NCBI RefSeq assembly: GCF_001368795.1
Contig: NZ_LN831198.1
Location: 1,250,273-1,303,148, forward strand
DNA length: 52,876 nt
DNA from: Paenibacillus ihuae
GTDB lineage: Bacteria; Bacillota; Bacilli; Paenibacillales; Paenibacillaceae
Direction: 5' to 3'
Shown in pieces: positions 25,448-34,618 of the stretch (the stretch's first letter is position 1; each line of letters opens with the position of its first letter). The notes under the pieces are model-generated. The model saw only the letters and a program-made list of their open reading frames with translations. It did no database searches and was not told the origin of the DNA. A program made the translations under genes and the position numbers.

Positions 25448-26526
25448 ATTCGTCCCTCCTTCCTGAACATGCGCAAGTTGTAATAGATGATCGGCGTGAT
25501 CATCAGCAGCAAGACGATGGCAAGCGCGGAGCCGTAACCGAAGTTGCGGAACTGGAAGTACTGTTTGTAAAATTGGGTGGCGATGACTTCCGTCTCGTAC
25601 TGGCCGCCGGTCATGACCATGACGATATCGAAAATCTTGAGCGTGAATACGACGGTTGTCGTGGCCACGGTCCATATCGTGCTCTGAATAAACGGAATAA
25701 TAATATGAAAGAAAATTTTCGTCTCGTTCGCACCGTCAATGCGCCCCGCTTCGAGCAGCTCCTCGGGTACTCCTTTGATTGCCGACGAGAACATCACCAT
25801 CGCGAATCCCGTCTGTGTCCATACCATAATCGCGATCAGCAACAGATTGTTCCATGGCCGTAGCAGGGTGAGCCACGCCTGGGGCTCCTGGCCGAACAGA
25901 GTGGTGATCGCGTTCAGCAATCCGATCTGCTCGTCGCCGGACTCATAATAGAAGACGAACTTCCAGATGATGCCTGTCGCCACGAAAGAGATAGCCATGG
26001 GCATGAAAATAATCGATTTAGCCGTATTTTCGAACGAGCTGCGGTCCGCTAAAATCGCGATCGCAAGACCGAAGCCGACCGAGAAGAAGGTACCGGCTGC
26101 AACCCACATCAGATTGTTGCGAAGCGTGAGCAGCAGGCTGCGCTCGGTGAAGACGGCTACGTAGTTGGCCAGCCCGACGAAACGGATCGAGCCCGCGTCC
26201 ATGAAGCTTAGATATACCGTGCGGAAAATTGGAAACAACAACAGCCATGCCATAAGAAGTATAGCAGGACCGATAAACACGTACGGCAGCCACCGCTGCT
26301 GGCAGCGCTGCGAATACTGTCCGGTCAGCCAGTTGAATGAAGCGTAGAAGAAATAAAGGCCGAAGCTACCCCACAATAGGGCGACGGCAAGCGTCGCGAT
26401 GTGGGGCAAATCCATGCGGCCGAGAAGCTCGAACATCAAGGTGTGCAATGCTGCGTTAGTCAAGAGAACGCCAGCTAGTAAGAAAGCTTTGCGCGTTTGG
26501 GATGCGCTACCTGTGATGGTGTTCAC
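25444..26526 (-). CDS. Carbohydrate ABC transporter permease, MalF/AglF type
   Basis: Protein of 360 residues with about eight membrane segments, the first two before the conserved core. The core starts YVFIGPAILLMAWLLLFPIF and the EAA loop is EELLEAGRIDGANETKIFFH. It lies 66 nt downstream of the binding-protein gene, past a strong hairpin, and is translationally coupled to the MalG-type gene by a 4-nt overlap. Together the two permeases should form the membrane channel for an alpha-glucoside or maltodextrin. Confidence 0.92.
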   Translation of the reverse strand: MNTITGSASQTRKAFLLAGVLLTNAALHTLMFELLGRMDLPHIATLAVALLWGSFGLYFFYASFNWLTGQYSQRCQQRWLPYVFIGPAILLMAWLLLFPIFRTVYLSFMDAGSIRFVGLANYVAVFTERSLLLTLRNNLMWVAAGTFFSVGFGLAIAILADRSSFENTAKSIIFMPMAISFVATGIIWKFVFYYESGDEQIGLLNAITTLFGQEPQAWLTLLRPWNNLLLIAIMVWTQTGFAMVMFSSAIKGVPEELLEAGRIDGANETKIFFHIIIPFIQSTIWTVATTTVVFTLKIFDIVMVMTGGQYETEVIATQFYKQYFQFRNFGYGSALAIVLLLMITPIIYYNLRMFRKEGRM

Positions 26527-26558
26527 GGCGATTACTCCTTTATTGCGGACCGAGGGTG

Positions 26559-26582
26559 AAGAGAGGGCGGACGCCCTCTCTT
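26559..26582. promoter_or_regulatory. Intercistronic hairpin between binding-protein and permease genes
   Basis: The perfect 10-bp stem AAGAGAGGGC/GCCCTCTCTT closes a GGAC loop. Such hairpins commonly protect or partly terminate the upstream message, giving more binding protein than permease. There is no long T-run, so read-through is expected. Confidence 0.65.
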
Positions 26583-26592
26583 ACTCGTTCCG

Positions 26593-27945
26593 TTATTTTT
26601 TCCATCCCGCTTGAATTTCGTTTAATGCCTGATCCAGGTCGACCGCGCCGCCTACGTAGTCCGTCATGCCTTTCCAGAACGTCCCGGAGCCCACTTCGGC
26701 AGGCATCAGGTCGGATGCGTCGAATCGCACGGTGTCCGCGTTCTGAATAATTTCCGCGACGCCCCGGTCGACCTTGTTGGTGTACCAGCTCAGATCAGCG
26801 TCCTTGTGCGGCGATACGACTCCTCCTTCTTCGATCCACGACTTCAGCGATTCGCCTGTTGTGAAGTACTCCATCAGCGCGCGCACTTCCGGACGATCAT
26901 TGAACATCGCCATTATCTCACCGCCGACGAGTACCGGCTTTCCGTATTGTTCGTCGATCGGCGGGAAGTAGAAGAAATCGTAATCGTCCGTCTTCGTGCC
27001 CTGCGGGAACATACTGTTCGCGAAGCTGGGCATCTTGAACATCATGCTGCCGTTTGGCTCGAACAGTGAGTTCGCAGCGTCCGTTACGGAGGTGCTGACG
27101 ATCGACTTCACACCGCCTTCGACATAATCCGGATTGAACCAGATGTCCGACAATAACTCGGCGGCATGCTTGACTTCCTCGGAGGTGAACGGAAGCTCGC
27201 CCTGCGTCCATTTGTCATAATTGTCCAGCGAAGTCGTGCGGAGCAGGATGTCTTCGATCCAGTCGGTGGCGACCCATCCGGTTGAAGCTTCGCTCTCTAT
27301 TCCGATGCTCCAAGGTGAGATCCCGTCTTCAACCATTTGATTAGACAAGGCGATCAGCTCGTCCCATGTATTGGGTACCTGGTACCCGGCCGCGTCGAAC
27401 TCCTTCTTATTATACCAGACCAGACTTTTGGCGCTGACGCGGTGCCATATGCCCGCCATAATCTTGCCGCTTGGGCTGTCCATCGTGGTCATGTCAAGCC
27501 AGCTTTGGTTGTAGTTCGCTTTCACTTTATCCATGTCAAGGAATGTACTGACGTCGACCACTTTGCCCGCTTCGGCAAAGTTGGCGAGCAGGCCGGGCTG
27601 CGAGAAGTTCGCAATATCGGGCGCATTGCCCCCGTCCACCCGAACGGAGATCGTGGTATCGAACTGCTGTGAGCCTTCATATTGTACATCAACACCGGTT
27701 TTGTCTTCGAAGGCTTTGAAGGAGCGTTCCAGCTTCGCTGCATCGATGTCGATCATTTTGCCGTACACGGTTACGGTTTTGCCTTTGTAGTCGCCATTGT
27801 AGGCTTCTTCTAGCGGTGACTTGGACGCTTCGTTACCGGCCGAGGTGGCGGTCGCCTCTGCTAGTTCGTTGGCGGACCCGCCGCAGGCGGACAAGACGAA
27901 TGGAAACGCGAGCAGTGGAGCGAGCCATTTGCGGTTTTGATGCAT
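26593..27945 (-). CDS. Sugar ABC transporter extracellular solute-binding lipoprotein
   Basis: Protein of 450 residues with a lipoprotein signal, FPFVLSAC, lipidated on about Cys21, followed by a Ser/Glu-rich linker. The mature part is a family 1 solute-binding fold, with GNAPDIANFSQPGLLANFAE and later DLNDIA-like binding-cleft segments (TGESLKSWIEEGGVVSPH). It captures the sugar outside the membrane for the two permeases downstream. The closest pattern I recognise is AglE-like alpha-glucoside binding proteins, an inference supported by the neighbouring alpha-glucosidase. The ATG follows AGAGGAATGA closely. Confidence 0.9.
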   Translation of the reverse strand: MHQNRKWLAPLLAFPFVLSACGGSANELAEATATSAGNEASKSPLEEAYNGDYKGKTVTVYGKMIDIDAAKLERSFKAFEDKTGVDVQYEGSQQFDTTISVRVDGGNAPDIANFSQPGLLANFAEAGKVVDVSTFLDMDKVKANYNQSWLDMTTMDSPSGKIMAGIWHRVSAKSLVWYNKKEFDAAGYQVPNTWDELIALSNQMVEDGISPWSIGIESEASTGWVATDWIEDILLRTTSLDNYDKWTQGELPFTSEEVKHAAELLSDIWFNPDYVEGGVKSIVSTSVTDAANSLFEPNGSMMFKMPSFANSMFPQGTKTDDYDFFYFPPIDEQYGKPVLVGGEIMAMFNDRPEVRALMEYFTTGESLKSWIEEGGVVSPHKDADLSWYTNKVDRGVAEIIQNADTVRFDASDLMPAEVGSGTFWKGMTDYVGGAVDLDQALNEIQAGWKK

Positions 27946-27976
27946 GTGTAGTCATTCCTCTCATTTTTGATTTTCA

Positions 27977-28001
27977 TGAATGTGATTTAAATTTACATTC
28001 A
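27977..28001. promoter_or_regulatory. Inverted repeat, candidate operator
   Basis: TGAATGT and ACATTCA form 7-bp arms 11 nt apart in the leader of the binding-protein gene. The adjacent LacI-family protein is the natural candidate to bind it, but LacI operators usually have closer half-sites, so this is tentative. Confidence 0.35.
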
Positions 28002-28148
28002 ATGTTTTCTTTGTTTACAATAATACGCGGTACTTCGATTCGTCAATGGAATTACCTTAAATTTCGACAATTTCCTGAAATTATTGACTTTTTGAACAAG
28101 AAACATGATGTATTGTGACAAAATATGTTGCATTAACTGACATTGATC

Positions 28149-28177
28149 TTGACAAGGGGAGGTTAATTCAATATATT
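28149..28177 (+). promoter_or_regulatory. Sigma-A-type promoter of the alpha-glucosidase gene
   Basis: TTGACA (28149-28154) and TATATT (28172-28177) with a 17-nt spacer lie 57 nt upstream of the start codon. This is the best promoter match in the 290-bp divergent region. Confidence 0.65.
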
Positions 28178-28234
28178 TCATTTTATGATTTGTTTTTTCA
28201 TCAAAAATGTAAATTATAATGGAGGACAATGAAG

Positions 28235-29914
28235 ATGAACAAAAAATGGTGGAAAGAAGCCGTTATTTATCACATTTATCCACGTAGCTTCCGGGACAGC
28301 AACGGTGATGGAATAGGCGATTTGCAAGGCATCATCGAGAAGCTGGATTACATCCAATCGCTCGGGGTCGATATTATCTGGCTCGGTCCGGTATATGCGT
28401 CTCCCAACGACGACAACGGCTACGATGTAAGCGACTACTATCAGATTCACGATGATTTCGGCACATTAGAAGAATGGGAACGGCTGAAGGACGACATTCA
28501 TCGGCGCGGCATGAAGATCATGATGGACATTGTGCTGAACCATACTTCGGATGAACACGCATGGTTCGAAGCTTCCCGTCTCAGTCGAGACAATCCATAC
28601 CGGGATTACTACCACTGGCATGAGGGCAAGGAAGGCCGGGAGCCGAACAATTGGGGTTCAGTATTCAGCGGCTCCGCGTGGGAGCAAGATCCAAAGACTG
28701 GCGATTATTACCTACATCTCTTTTCGCGCAAGCAGCCCGACCTGAATTGGGGCAATCCGAAGGTTCGGGAAGCGATGTACAGCATGATGCGTTATTGGCT
28801 GGACAAAGGTGTGGACGGCTTCCGCCTTGACGCTGTCAATCTGCTGTGCAAGCCGGACGGGCTGCCTGATTCCCCGTTGGCCGCCGCAGACTCCGAGTTC
28901 GCTCCCTGTGGCCCGCTGGTCGCCAACGGCGAAGGCATACACGGCATATTTCAGGAGATGAACCGCGAAGTGTTCAGCCCCGCCCAGACCTTTACGATCG
29001 CTGAAATGGCCAATGTGACAGCGGAGGAAGGTCTGCTCTATACCGCTTCAGACCGGCTGGAGTTCAACAGTATCATAGGTTTCGAACATATGGATGTGGA
29101 CAACGGCCCGAACGGACGATGGGAGACGATCCCCTTTGACCTGGTCGCCCTCAAGCGCATACTGAACAGCTGGCAGACCGCCCTGAACGGGAGAGGTTGG
29201 TTCGGGTTATACTTGAACAATCATGACCAGCCCCGCGTCGTCTCCCGCTGGGGAAACGATGTCGCTTACTGGAAGGAAAGCGCCACGATGTTTGCCACCT
29301 GCCTTCATATGATGCAAGGCACCCTTTTTATCTACCAGGGTGAGGAGATCGGGATGACCAATATGAAGTTTGCAGATATCACGCAGTATCGGGATATAGA
29401 GACACTTAACTACTATCGCCATGAAACGGCCATGGGTCGGCCGCAGGAGCAGGTCATGGCAGATATTTATACCAAGAGCCGCGACAACGCCCGCACGCCG
29501 ATGCAGTGGAACACCGAGCCGCATGCGGGCTTCAGCTCATCCGAGCCTTGGATCGGTGTCAATCCGAACTTTACGGACATTAATGTCGAAGCCCAGGAAG
29601 ACGATCCTGCCTCGATTCTGAACTATTATAGGCTGCTCGTGCAGCTGCGCAAGCGGCATGACGTGATCGTCTACGGGGACTTCACACCGCTGCTCGAGGA
29701 TCACCCGGCCATATATGCCTACCAGCGTACGCTTTGCGGGGAGAAGTTATTCGTCGTCGCCAACTTCACGGCAGAGGAGCAGAAGCTGACAGCCGTAAAA
29801 GCGCCGGAGAATGCCAAGCTGCTGCTGGCCAATTATGAGAAGGCGGACGGGGAACCGGACGAGCTTGTCCTGAGACCTTACGAAGCGAGAGTATACCTGG
29901 CCGGGACGGCCTAG
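28235..29914 (+). CDS. GH13 alpha-glucosidase (oligo-1,6-/alpha-1,4-glucosidase family)
   Basis: Cytoplasmic protein of 559 residues starting MNKKWWKEAVIYHIYPRSF. Catalytic motifs: nucleophile Asp199 in GFRLDA, acid/base Glu in FTIAEMAN, and the third Asp in NNHDQPR. Residue 200, after the nucleophile, is Ala; in related enzymes Val here goes with alpha-1,6 activity and Ala or Thr with alpha-1,4 activity, so this one may prefer alpha-1,4 links. ATG 28235 is 8 nt from GGAGGA; ATG 28229 is too close. It is divergent from the ABC importer operon and probably hydrolyses the imported sugar. A paralogue is at 41211-42899. Confidence 0.93.
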   Translation: MNKKWWKEAVIYHIYPRSFRDSNGDGIGDLQGIIEKLDYIQSLGVDIIWLGPVYASPNDDNGYDVSDYYQIHDDFGTLEEWERLKDDIHRRGMKIMMDIVLNHTSDEHAWFEASRLSRDNPYRDYYHWHEGKEGREPNNWGSVFSGSAWEQDPKTGDYYLHLFSRKQPDLNWGNPKVREAMYSMMRYWLDKGVDGFRLDAVNLLCKPDGLPDSPLAAADSEFAPCGPLVANGEGIHGIFQEMNREVFSPAQTFTIAEMANVTAEEGLLYTASDRLEFNSIIGFEHMDVDNGPNGRWETIPFDLVALKRILNSWQTALNGRGWFGLYLNNHDQPRVVSRWGNDVAYWKESATMFATCLHMMQGTLFIYQGEEIGMTNMKFADITQYRDIETLNYYRHETAMGRPQEQVMADIYTKSRDNARTPMQWNTEPHAGFSSSEPWIGVNPNFTDINVEAQEDDPASILNYYRLLVQLRKRHDVIVYGDFTPLLEDHPAIYAYQRTLCGEKLFVVANFTAEEQKLTAVKAPENAKLLLANYEKADGEPDELVLRPYEARVYLAGTA

Positions 29915-29958
29915 TGCGCAACGGCTCACCTTCCGTCGCCTGCAACAGCCTCTATATA

Positions 29959-30290
29959 GTGTGCTACTCATGACGATTAACTAGGTGGTGAAAGTCTACT
30001 GTGGGGGGAGTTACTAACGACTAGCCAAGAGCAAGGATGCCCATCGTGAGGTGGAATCTGATGGAAGCTGGAGGTGGAATTCCGAACCAAGGAACACGAA
30101 CATCATGAGGCATAGGATATGGGATGAGTTTGCTATACAAAAACGAAGTCCAATAAACTACATGGACTTACCAGTATAAATGATGTGTGTACTAGGTGGG
30201 AAAGTAAATCGTCTTTCCGTGGGAGGTCTTATAGACGTGAGGAGAGGCACTTCGAGACACGGTTGAAACAGAGATCAGGTAATCCATTCT
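29959..30290 (+). mobile_element. Group II intron 5' RNA segment (degenerate)
   Basis: The segment begins with the canonical GTGTG and contains runs typical of bacterial group II intron domain I, such as CTAGGTGGTGAAAGTC, GCAAGGATGCCCATCG, GAGGTGGAATC, GGGAAAGTAAATCG and CCGTGGGAGG. A reverse-transcriptase fragment follows at once, where several hundred bases of RNA domains and the start of the reverse-transcriptase gene are expected, and domains V and VI are not visible. The intron is therefore a deleted remnant, inserted 44 nt after the alpha-glucosidase stop. Confidence 0.75.
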
Positions 30291-30370
30291 GGACGGGGAA
30301 TACCGTCTAAACAAGCCATAGCTCAAGTACTCACGCCCATATACGAGAAGCAGTACTCGAAGAACAAGCT
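30287..30370 (+). pseudogene. Fragment of group II intron reverse transcriptase (N-terminal half)
   Basis: One frame reads RGIPSKQAIAQVLTPIYEKQ then YSKN, matching the RGIP...QQAIAQVLTPIYEKQFS block of intron-encoded reverse transcriptases, with a few residues deleted between RGIP and QAIA. The catalytic YADD region is gone. The frame then runs into an unrelated inverted fragment. Confidence 0.7.
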
Positions 30371-30371
30371 A

Positions 30372-30603
30372 GAGAACAGTGGGCATAGGTTTGTTCGGTA
30401 TACGGCGATTTTTAAGTTTACGCGGTGATTTTGTTGATGTGAGTATCCGAGTCCTTTAATCATGTTATTTCCGAGGGATTTGGTGAGGATGGGGCTATTG
30501 GAGGTTCTCCAGTAGCTCTTTCTTGTGTTGGGTATTTTGAAATAGTCGATCCATCCCCTAATGTAGCGTCTATGTTTCTCTGCACGGTAGTCATTTTCTA
30601 CTC
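30372..30603 (-). pseudogene. Fragment of group II intron maturase (C-terminal end), opposite orientation
   Basis: The minus strand reads KHRRYIRGWIDYFK, then directly NTRKSYWRTSNSPILTKSLG. These are the RGWxxYFK and NTRKGYWRxSNSPIL blocks near the C-terminus of intron-encoded maturases, normally separated by about 45 residues. It therefore has an internal deletion and comes from a second element or an inversion. No intact product is possible. Confidence 0.7.
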
Positions 30604-30659
30604 CATTGCTTCTCGGTGAAGGGAAGAATGTTCTCTAATGTCCGTTTGTGCGGTGGTGC

Positions 30660-30698
30660 GGGAGGTCGGCTACTCAGCTAATGGGTAGCCGACCTCCC
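30660..30698. terminator. Terminator-like hairpin after the glycosyltransferase gene
   Basis: GGGAGGTCGGCTAC (30660-30673) pairs with GTAGCCGACCTCCC (30685-30698). The 14-bp stem sits 10 nt beyond the stop of the minus-strand glycosyltransferase gene. It lacks a clear T-run. Confidence 0.65.
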
Positions 30699-30708
30699 GA
30701 TTTAGTAC

Positions 30709-31722
30709 TCAATACACGAACCTCCGCTGCGCCCAGTAGCTGAACAGGAAGATCGAAATTTCGGTCAGAATCTTAGCCGCTACCAGCGGGATGATCAACT
30801 GCTCATTATAGAAGTAGAGCAGCCCGTAATTGAACAGCAGCACTAAGATCACCAGTGAGAAGTATTTGGGCAGAGATTGGAGTCTGGACTTCTTGCCGCC
30901 GGTGAAGACATATTTCCGGTTCACGGAGTAGTTGAAGATCGAGCTGCATAATCTCGCACCGGCTACGGACAGGAACAGGTTGTGGGTCAGACTCTGGAAC
31001 AGGAACAGCAGTGTGAAGTCGAGCAGGGCTGACAGCAGCGATGAGGTGCTGAACATCAGAATCGGCAGATAGATCCGGAACGAGTCGACAAGCGGGCGGA
31101 AATGGGATGATTTATTGTGGTCCAGATACACGGTATCAATGAACTCTTCAGTGATTTTATAGCCCTCCTTGCGGGCGGTCAGCAGCATGTTCATTTCGTA
31201 CTCGAACCGGTCCCCCGGAATCTGGCACAGCCAATCCAGCATCGAGGGGGAGAAGCCGCGCAGGCCGGTCTGGGTATCATAGATTTTCGTAACTGTAGTG
31301 AAGGAGAAGACCCCTCTTGTCACCGAGTTTCCAAAGCGGCTGCGCAGCGGAATCTTTCCGCTGAAGCGGCGGCTGCCGAGCACAATCCCGGGGGTGGGCT
31401 GGTTCAGCAGGATATCGGCAATCCGCTTGATATCATGGGGCAGATGCTGCCCGTCGCTGTCTGCGCAGACTACATAGCCGGGCAGTCCGGCCTCCTGAAT
31501 ATACTTGAAGCCGGTCTTTAGAGCCTGTCCTTTTCCGAGATTGACCGAATGAGTCAGGACATCGCAGCCAAAGGCTTCAGCAGTCTGGAAGAGTCCGCGG
31601 TAAGCCAGGCCGCTGCCGTCATCCACAATGACAATGGAGCCAAGCTCATAGTCTTGCAGCTTTATAATCAAATGGAGCAGCCGTTCGTCTGGTTCATACG
31701 CAGGAATTAGTATAGTTATCAT
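30709..31722 (-). CDS. Glycosyltransferase family 2 fused to a GtrA-like membrane domain
   Basis: Protein of about 337 residues. Residues 1-210 form a DPM1-like GT2 domain: ILIPAYEPD, IVIVDDGSG, ADSDGQH (the DxD-like metal site) and SRRFSGKIPLRSRFGN. Residues 215-337 hold four hydrophobic helices of the GtrA type (VNRKYVF is characteristic). Such fusions move a sugar from a nucleotide donor to a lipid carrier and flip or use it for wall or polymer glycosylation. ATG 31722 sits 9 nt from AAGGAG; GTG 31731 overlaps the upstream stop but is too near the ribosome site. It is in operon with the next gene. Confidence 0.9.
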   Translation of the reverse strand: MITILIPAYEPDERLLHLIIKLQDYELGSIVIVDDGSGLAYRGLFQTAEAFGCDVLTHSVNLGKGQALKTGFKYIQEAGLPGYVVCADSDGQHLPHDIKRIADILLNQPTPGIVLGSRRFSGKIPLRSRFGNSVTRGVFSFTTVTKIYDTQTGLRGFSPSMLDWLCQIPGDRFEYEMNMLLTARKEGYKITEEFIDTVYLDHNKSSHFRPLVDSFRIYLPILMFSTSSLLSALLDFTLLFLFQSLTHNLFLSVAGARLCSSIFNYSVNRKYVFTGGKKSRLQSLPKYFSLVILVLLFNYGLLYFYNEQLIIPLVAAKILTEISIFLFSYWAQRRFVY

Positions 31723-31727
31723 AAGGG

Positions 31728-32717
31728 TCACTCCTTAATATAAAGTATGTCGCTTACACCGCGTTCCTGGTTTTTGCCCTGCGGGTTGTTGACGACCCGT
31801 CCCATGAAATACATGGTGGATGAACCGCCGCCGTCAAGATTGTAGGCTTCTGTGGCGCCGAGATCCTGCATCAGATCAGCGAGCTCGGTGAGTGTCATTC
31901 CGCGGCTGTAGCCTTCGTTGCGCCCGTCAACCACAACGAATACATAATGGTTCGGGGCGATCATCCCAATCGCCGTCCGCGGATTTGCATTTTGGATCAA
32001 GCGGTTGCCGAAGTTGGTGTCGATTTTGACATTGCTGAAATCACTGGTGATCTGGCCGTCCTGAATCAGAATCGGACCGAATGAGAGTGTATTGGTAACC
32101 CCTTGCGCCAGCAGCTCAGACGAAGAAATCTCTTCCTCGTTATAGGTCTGCATCGTCCCGTCCTCGAACAGCGCCATCGCGTCCCGCACGGGATCATCCC
32201 GGTACACTGTGCCGTTACGGATAATCACGCCGTCTTCACGGAAGCCGTAGTAGTCGCCGTTGATCGCAAACAGTGCATCGTTGCTGGCTGCAATCTCTGA
32301 AGTAACCTCTGTGATGTTCGTGCCGAAGCTGTTGTCGGCAAAAGCGGAACGCAGGCTGCTGGAATTCTTAAGCACGACATCAGCGACAAAGTAAGTGATC
32401 TGGTCGGAGCCGGATCCGGTCTGCACCTCGTCGATCTTGATCTGGATATCGTCGCTGCTGTAGCTCCAGTCATCTGAAGTGGCATTAACCTGAGCGGCAG
32501 TCGTGGCAGTAGTGGTAGTAGTGGCATTGGTTGCGGCTGTACCGCTTGTGCTGTCTGACGAAGCCGCTTCATCAGCTACAACGACTTCTACATGCTCGAT
32601 TAAGTAACGGTCTGCCAGCTTATATACCACTCCGCCAACTACCAGCAGAAAGACTAGGATTCCAATCCCTATTTTTTGTTTGAAGCTTCGGGTTTTCTTT
32701 TTGTCCATTTGTGCCAT
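31728..32717 (-). CDS. Membrane-anchored phosphodiester glycosidase (NAGPA) domain protein
   Basis: Protein of 329 residues: short cytoplasmic tail, one membrane helix (about residues 17-36), a low-complexity Thr/Ala linker near residues 50-78, and an extracellular NAGPA domain. Domain motifs include FAINGDYYGFREDG, NPRTAIGMI, FVVVDGRNEGYSRGMTL and NLDGGGSSTMYF. These enzymes cleave or transfer sugar-1-phosphate linkages in exopolysaccharide or wall polymers. It is translated just before the GT2-GtrA gene (stop and next start nearly touch), so both probably act on one surface polymer. Confidence 0.9.
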   Translation of the reverse strand: MAQMDKKKTRSFKQKIGIGILVFLLVVGGVVYKLADRYLIEHVEVVVADEAASSDSTSGTAATNATTTTTATTAAQVNATSDDWSYSSDDIQIKIDEVQTGSGSDQITYFVADVVLKNSSSLRSAFADNSFGTNITEVTSEIAASNDALFAINGDYYGFREDGVIIRNGTVYRDDPVRDAMALFEDGTMQTYNEEEISSSELLAQGVTNTLSFGPILIQDGQITSDFSNVKIDTNFGNRLIQNANPRTAIGMIAPNHYVFVVVDGRNEGYSRGMTLTELADLMQDLGATEAYNLDGGGSSTMYFMGRVVNNPQGKNQERGVSDILYIKE

Positions 32718-32932
32718 TACAGGATCACCTCTATGTTTAAGTTCTTAAAAAGCATGATACGCGCGATACCTTTAATGAATCTGAAATTACTTAAGAGTAG
32801 CTATTTACGATGCAGCCTGCCCGCTTCCCAGCATTTGTCCGTGTTGATCTATAGTAGAAAGAACCGCTAGCGGTTGGTATACTTTAACAAAGAACCATTC
32901 CTTTCCAGTATTCTTAAGGAGGACCGGCATCC

Positions 32933-33835
32933 ATGCGCATGTCACGAATCTGCTCAAGACGTTTGCCGAAGATCAGGAAGATTTCAGCACTTCGCTTGGC
33001 TCTGTTGACTACTCTGACCGGGCTGCTGGTGATGCTCGCCTTATCAGGCTGCTCCCTGCTCCATCAGGAAAAGGCGGGTGGTCCTCTCAGCCATGAGATC
33101 AACGAACAAGAGGACGTTATCTATTCTCACGGCTATAAGATTATGAATCTGGACCTGCTGGATGACTTCATGGAGCGGCGAAGCGGCAGCCTGCGGGTGA
33201 TACAGTATACCCCGGAGGGCGGTCCGATCTATAAGGAACTGCGTTATAAGGGCGGAAAGCTGGTTATTGCCTATGACACTACGGAAGACGAATTTGGCCC
33301 TAAAGAAACAGGGACATTTCTGTGTACAGCACTTAACCGCAAGGAAGAGAGTACAGTGCTGAAATACACGCTGACGGGCTGCGAGGGGGAATACCCGGAA
33401 TCTGCCCTGTTATGGATCGGATATGAGCTGTCAGAGATGGATGATTTCGGATTCGTGCTGAAGTACGGGGTGAACCTCAGAAATGAGATCAATACCATCC
33501 AAGAGAAGCTGGTAAAAGATCTCCAGAACGGCTCTGTTGCCGGGACCAGTGATTTTAAGCTGTCACATGAGCAGCTGCAGATGATTTTCAGGGAACTAGT
33601 GCTGGCCAATTATATGCAGGACAAAACTTTAACGGATTCATGCAACATCAAGCCGTCTGTGAGCTATGAGCTGCAAATAGACATTAATGATCATGAGCAG
33701 CAGTTTACGTGGAGCGAATGTGACCAGAGCGCAGACGGCAAGGAAATGACAGCGCTGGCCCGTTATATCATCGGCATGGTGCAGGAGGAAAAGCTCTATA
33801 AAGAGCTGCCAGACATCCGGGGCTATTATGAATGA
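32933..33835 (+). CDS. Hypothetical lipoprotein
   Basis: Protein of 300 residues with a basic N-terminus, a hydrophobic segment and the lipobox LALSGC (Cys about 41). The mature part is mixed alpha/beta and unassigned, with three further Cys residues. AAGGAGGA is 9 nt before the ATG. It lies 54 nt upstream of a response regulator-kinase-ABC exporter cluster in the same direction and may be a sensory or immunity lipoprotein of that cluster. No family is recognised. Confidence 0.7.
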   Translation: MRMSRICSRRLPKIRKISALRLALLTTLTGLLVMLALSGCSLLHQEKAGGPLSHEINEQEDVIYSHGYKIMNLDLLDDFMERRSGSLRVIQYTPEGGPIYKELRYKGGKLVIAYDTTEDEFGPKETGTFLCTALNRKEESTVLKYTLTGCEGEYPESALLWIGYELSEMDDFGFVLKYGVNLRNEINTIQEKLVKDLQNGSVAGTSDFKLSHEQLQMIFRELVLANYMQDKTLTDSCNIKPSVSYELQIDINDHEQQFTWSECDQSADGKEMTALARYIIGMVQEEKLYKELPDIRGYYE

Positions 33836-33889
33836 GCTGAATATTGCTATACTTTAACTAACAAATAATAGAGTTCTGGGGGAGCTGCC

Positions 33890-34618
33890 GTGCTACAGCG
33901 TGTACTGTTAATCGAAGATGATGAAGATATAAGCCGAATGGTAAGCTCGTATTTGGCAAAAGAAGGCTATGAGGTGGATACTGCATTCGACGGGGAAGCG
34001 GCAGAACGGAAGATCGTCGGCGGCACAGCCTATGCTCTGGTGCTGCTGGATCTGATGCTGCCGAAGCGCAGCGGCATGGATGTGCTTCAGACGATCCGTG
34101 CCGGAAGTCTGGTGCCGGTGCTGATAATGTCGGCTAAGGACAGTGATGTGGATAAGGCACTCGGACTTGGTTTTGGTGCGGATGATTATATTACCAAGCC
34201 GTTCTCGATGATTGAGCTGGCGGCCCGGGTGAAGGCGGCAATCCGCCGGGCGGGTTATGCAGCAGCCGGTGCCAAAGCAGATGAAGCAGTGACGTCCCAT
34301 GAACAGGGAAAGGTCATTTTGCTGCGCGGCCTGACGGTGAACCTGGACACGTTCTCAGCGCTGAAGGATGGGGATGAGGTCAAGCTGACCGCCAAAGAGT
34401 TTCATATCCTGAAGCTGTTCGCCGCGAATCCGGGCAGAGTGTTCACGAAGGCGCAGATTTACAGCCTGGTCTGGGAAGATGATTACTATGGGGATGAGAA
34501 TGTCATTAACGTACATATGCGCAGGCTGAGGGAGAAGATCGAGGATGATCCGTCCCATCCGGAGTACATCAAAACGTTATGGGGCATCGGTTATAAGCTG
34601 GGGGATGTGCTGTTATGA
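33890..34618 (+). CDS. OmpR-family response regulator
   Basis: Protein of 242 residues. The receiver domain has phosphoacceptor Asp54 (LVLLDLMLPKRSG) and the KPFSMIEL loop. The winged-helix domain follows (about residues 140-240), ending VHMRRLREKIEDDP then KTLWGIGYKLG. It starts at GTG 33890 after TGGGGGAG. The last bases overlap the start of the kinase gene (ATGA). It probably drives the ABC transporter genes downstream. Confidence 0.93.
   Translation: MLQRVLLIEDDEDISRMVSSYLAKEGYEVDTAFDGEAAERKIVGGTAYALVLLDLMLPKRSGMDVLQTIRAGSLVPVLIMSAKDSDVDKALGLGFGADDYITKPFSMIELAARVKAAIRRAGYAAAGAKADEAVTSHEQGKVILLRGLTVNLDTFSALKDGDEVKLTAKEFHILKLFAANPGRVFTKAQIYSLVWEDDYYGDENVINVHMRRLREKIEDDPSHPEYIKTLWGIGYKLGDVLL

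Noticed and set aside
29915..30660. Region after the alpha-glucosidase as a structured RNA other than an intron
   Set aside because: Domain I-like motifs plus reverse-transcriptase peptides explain it better as group II intron debris.
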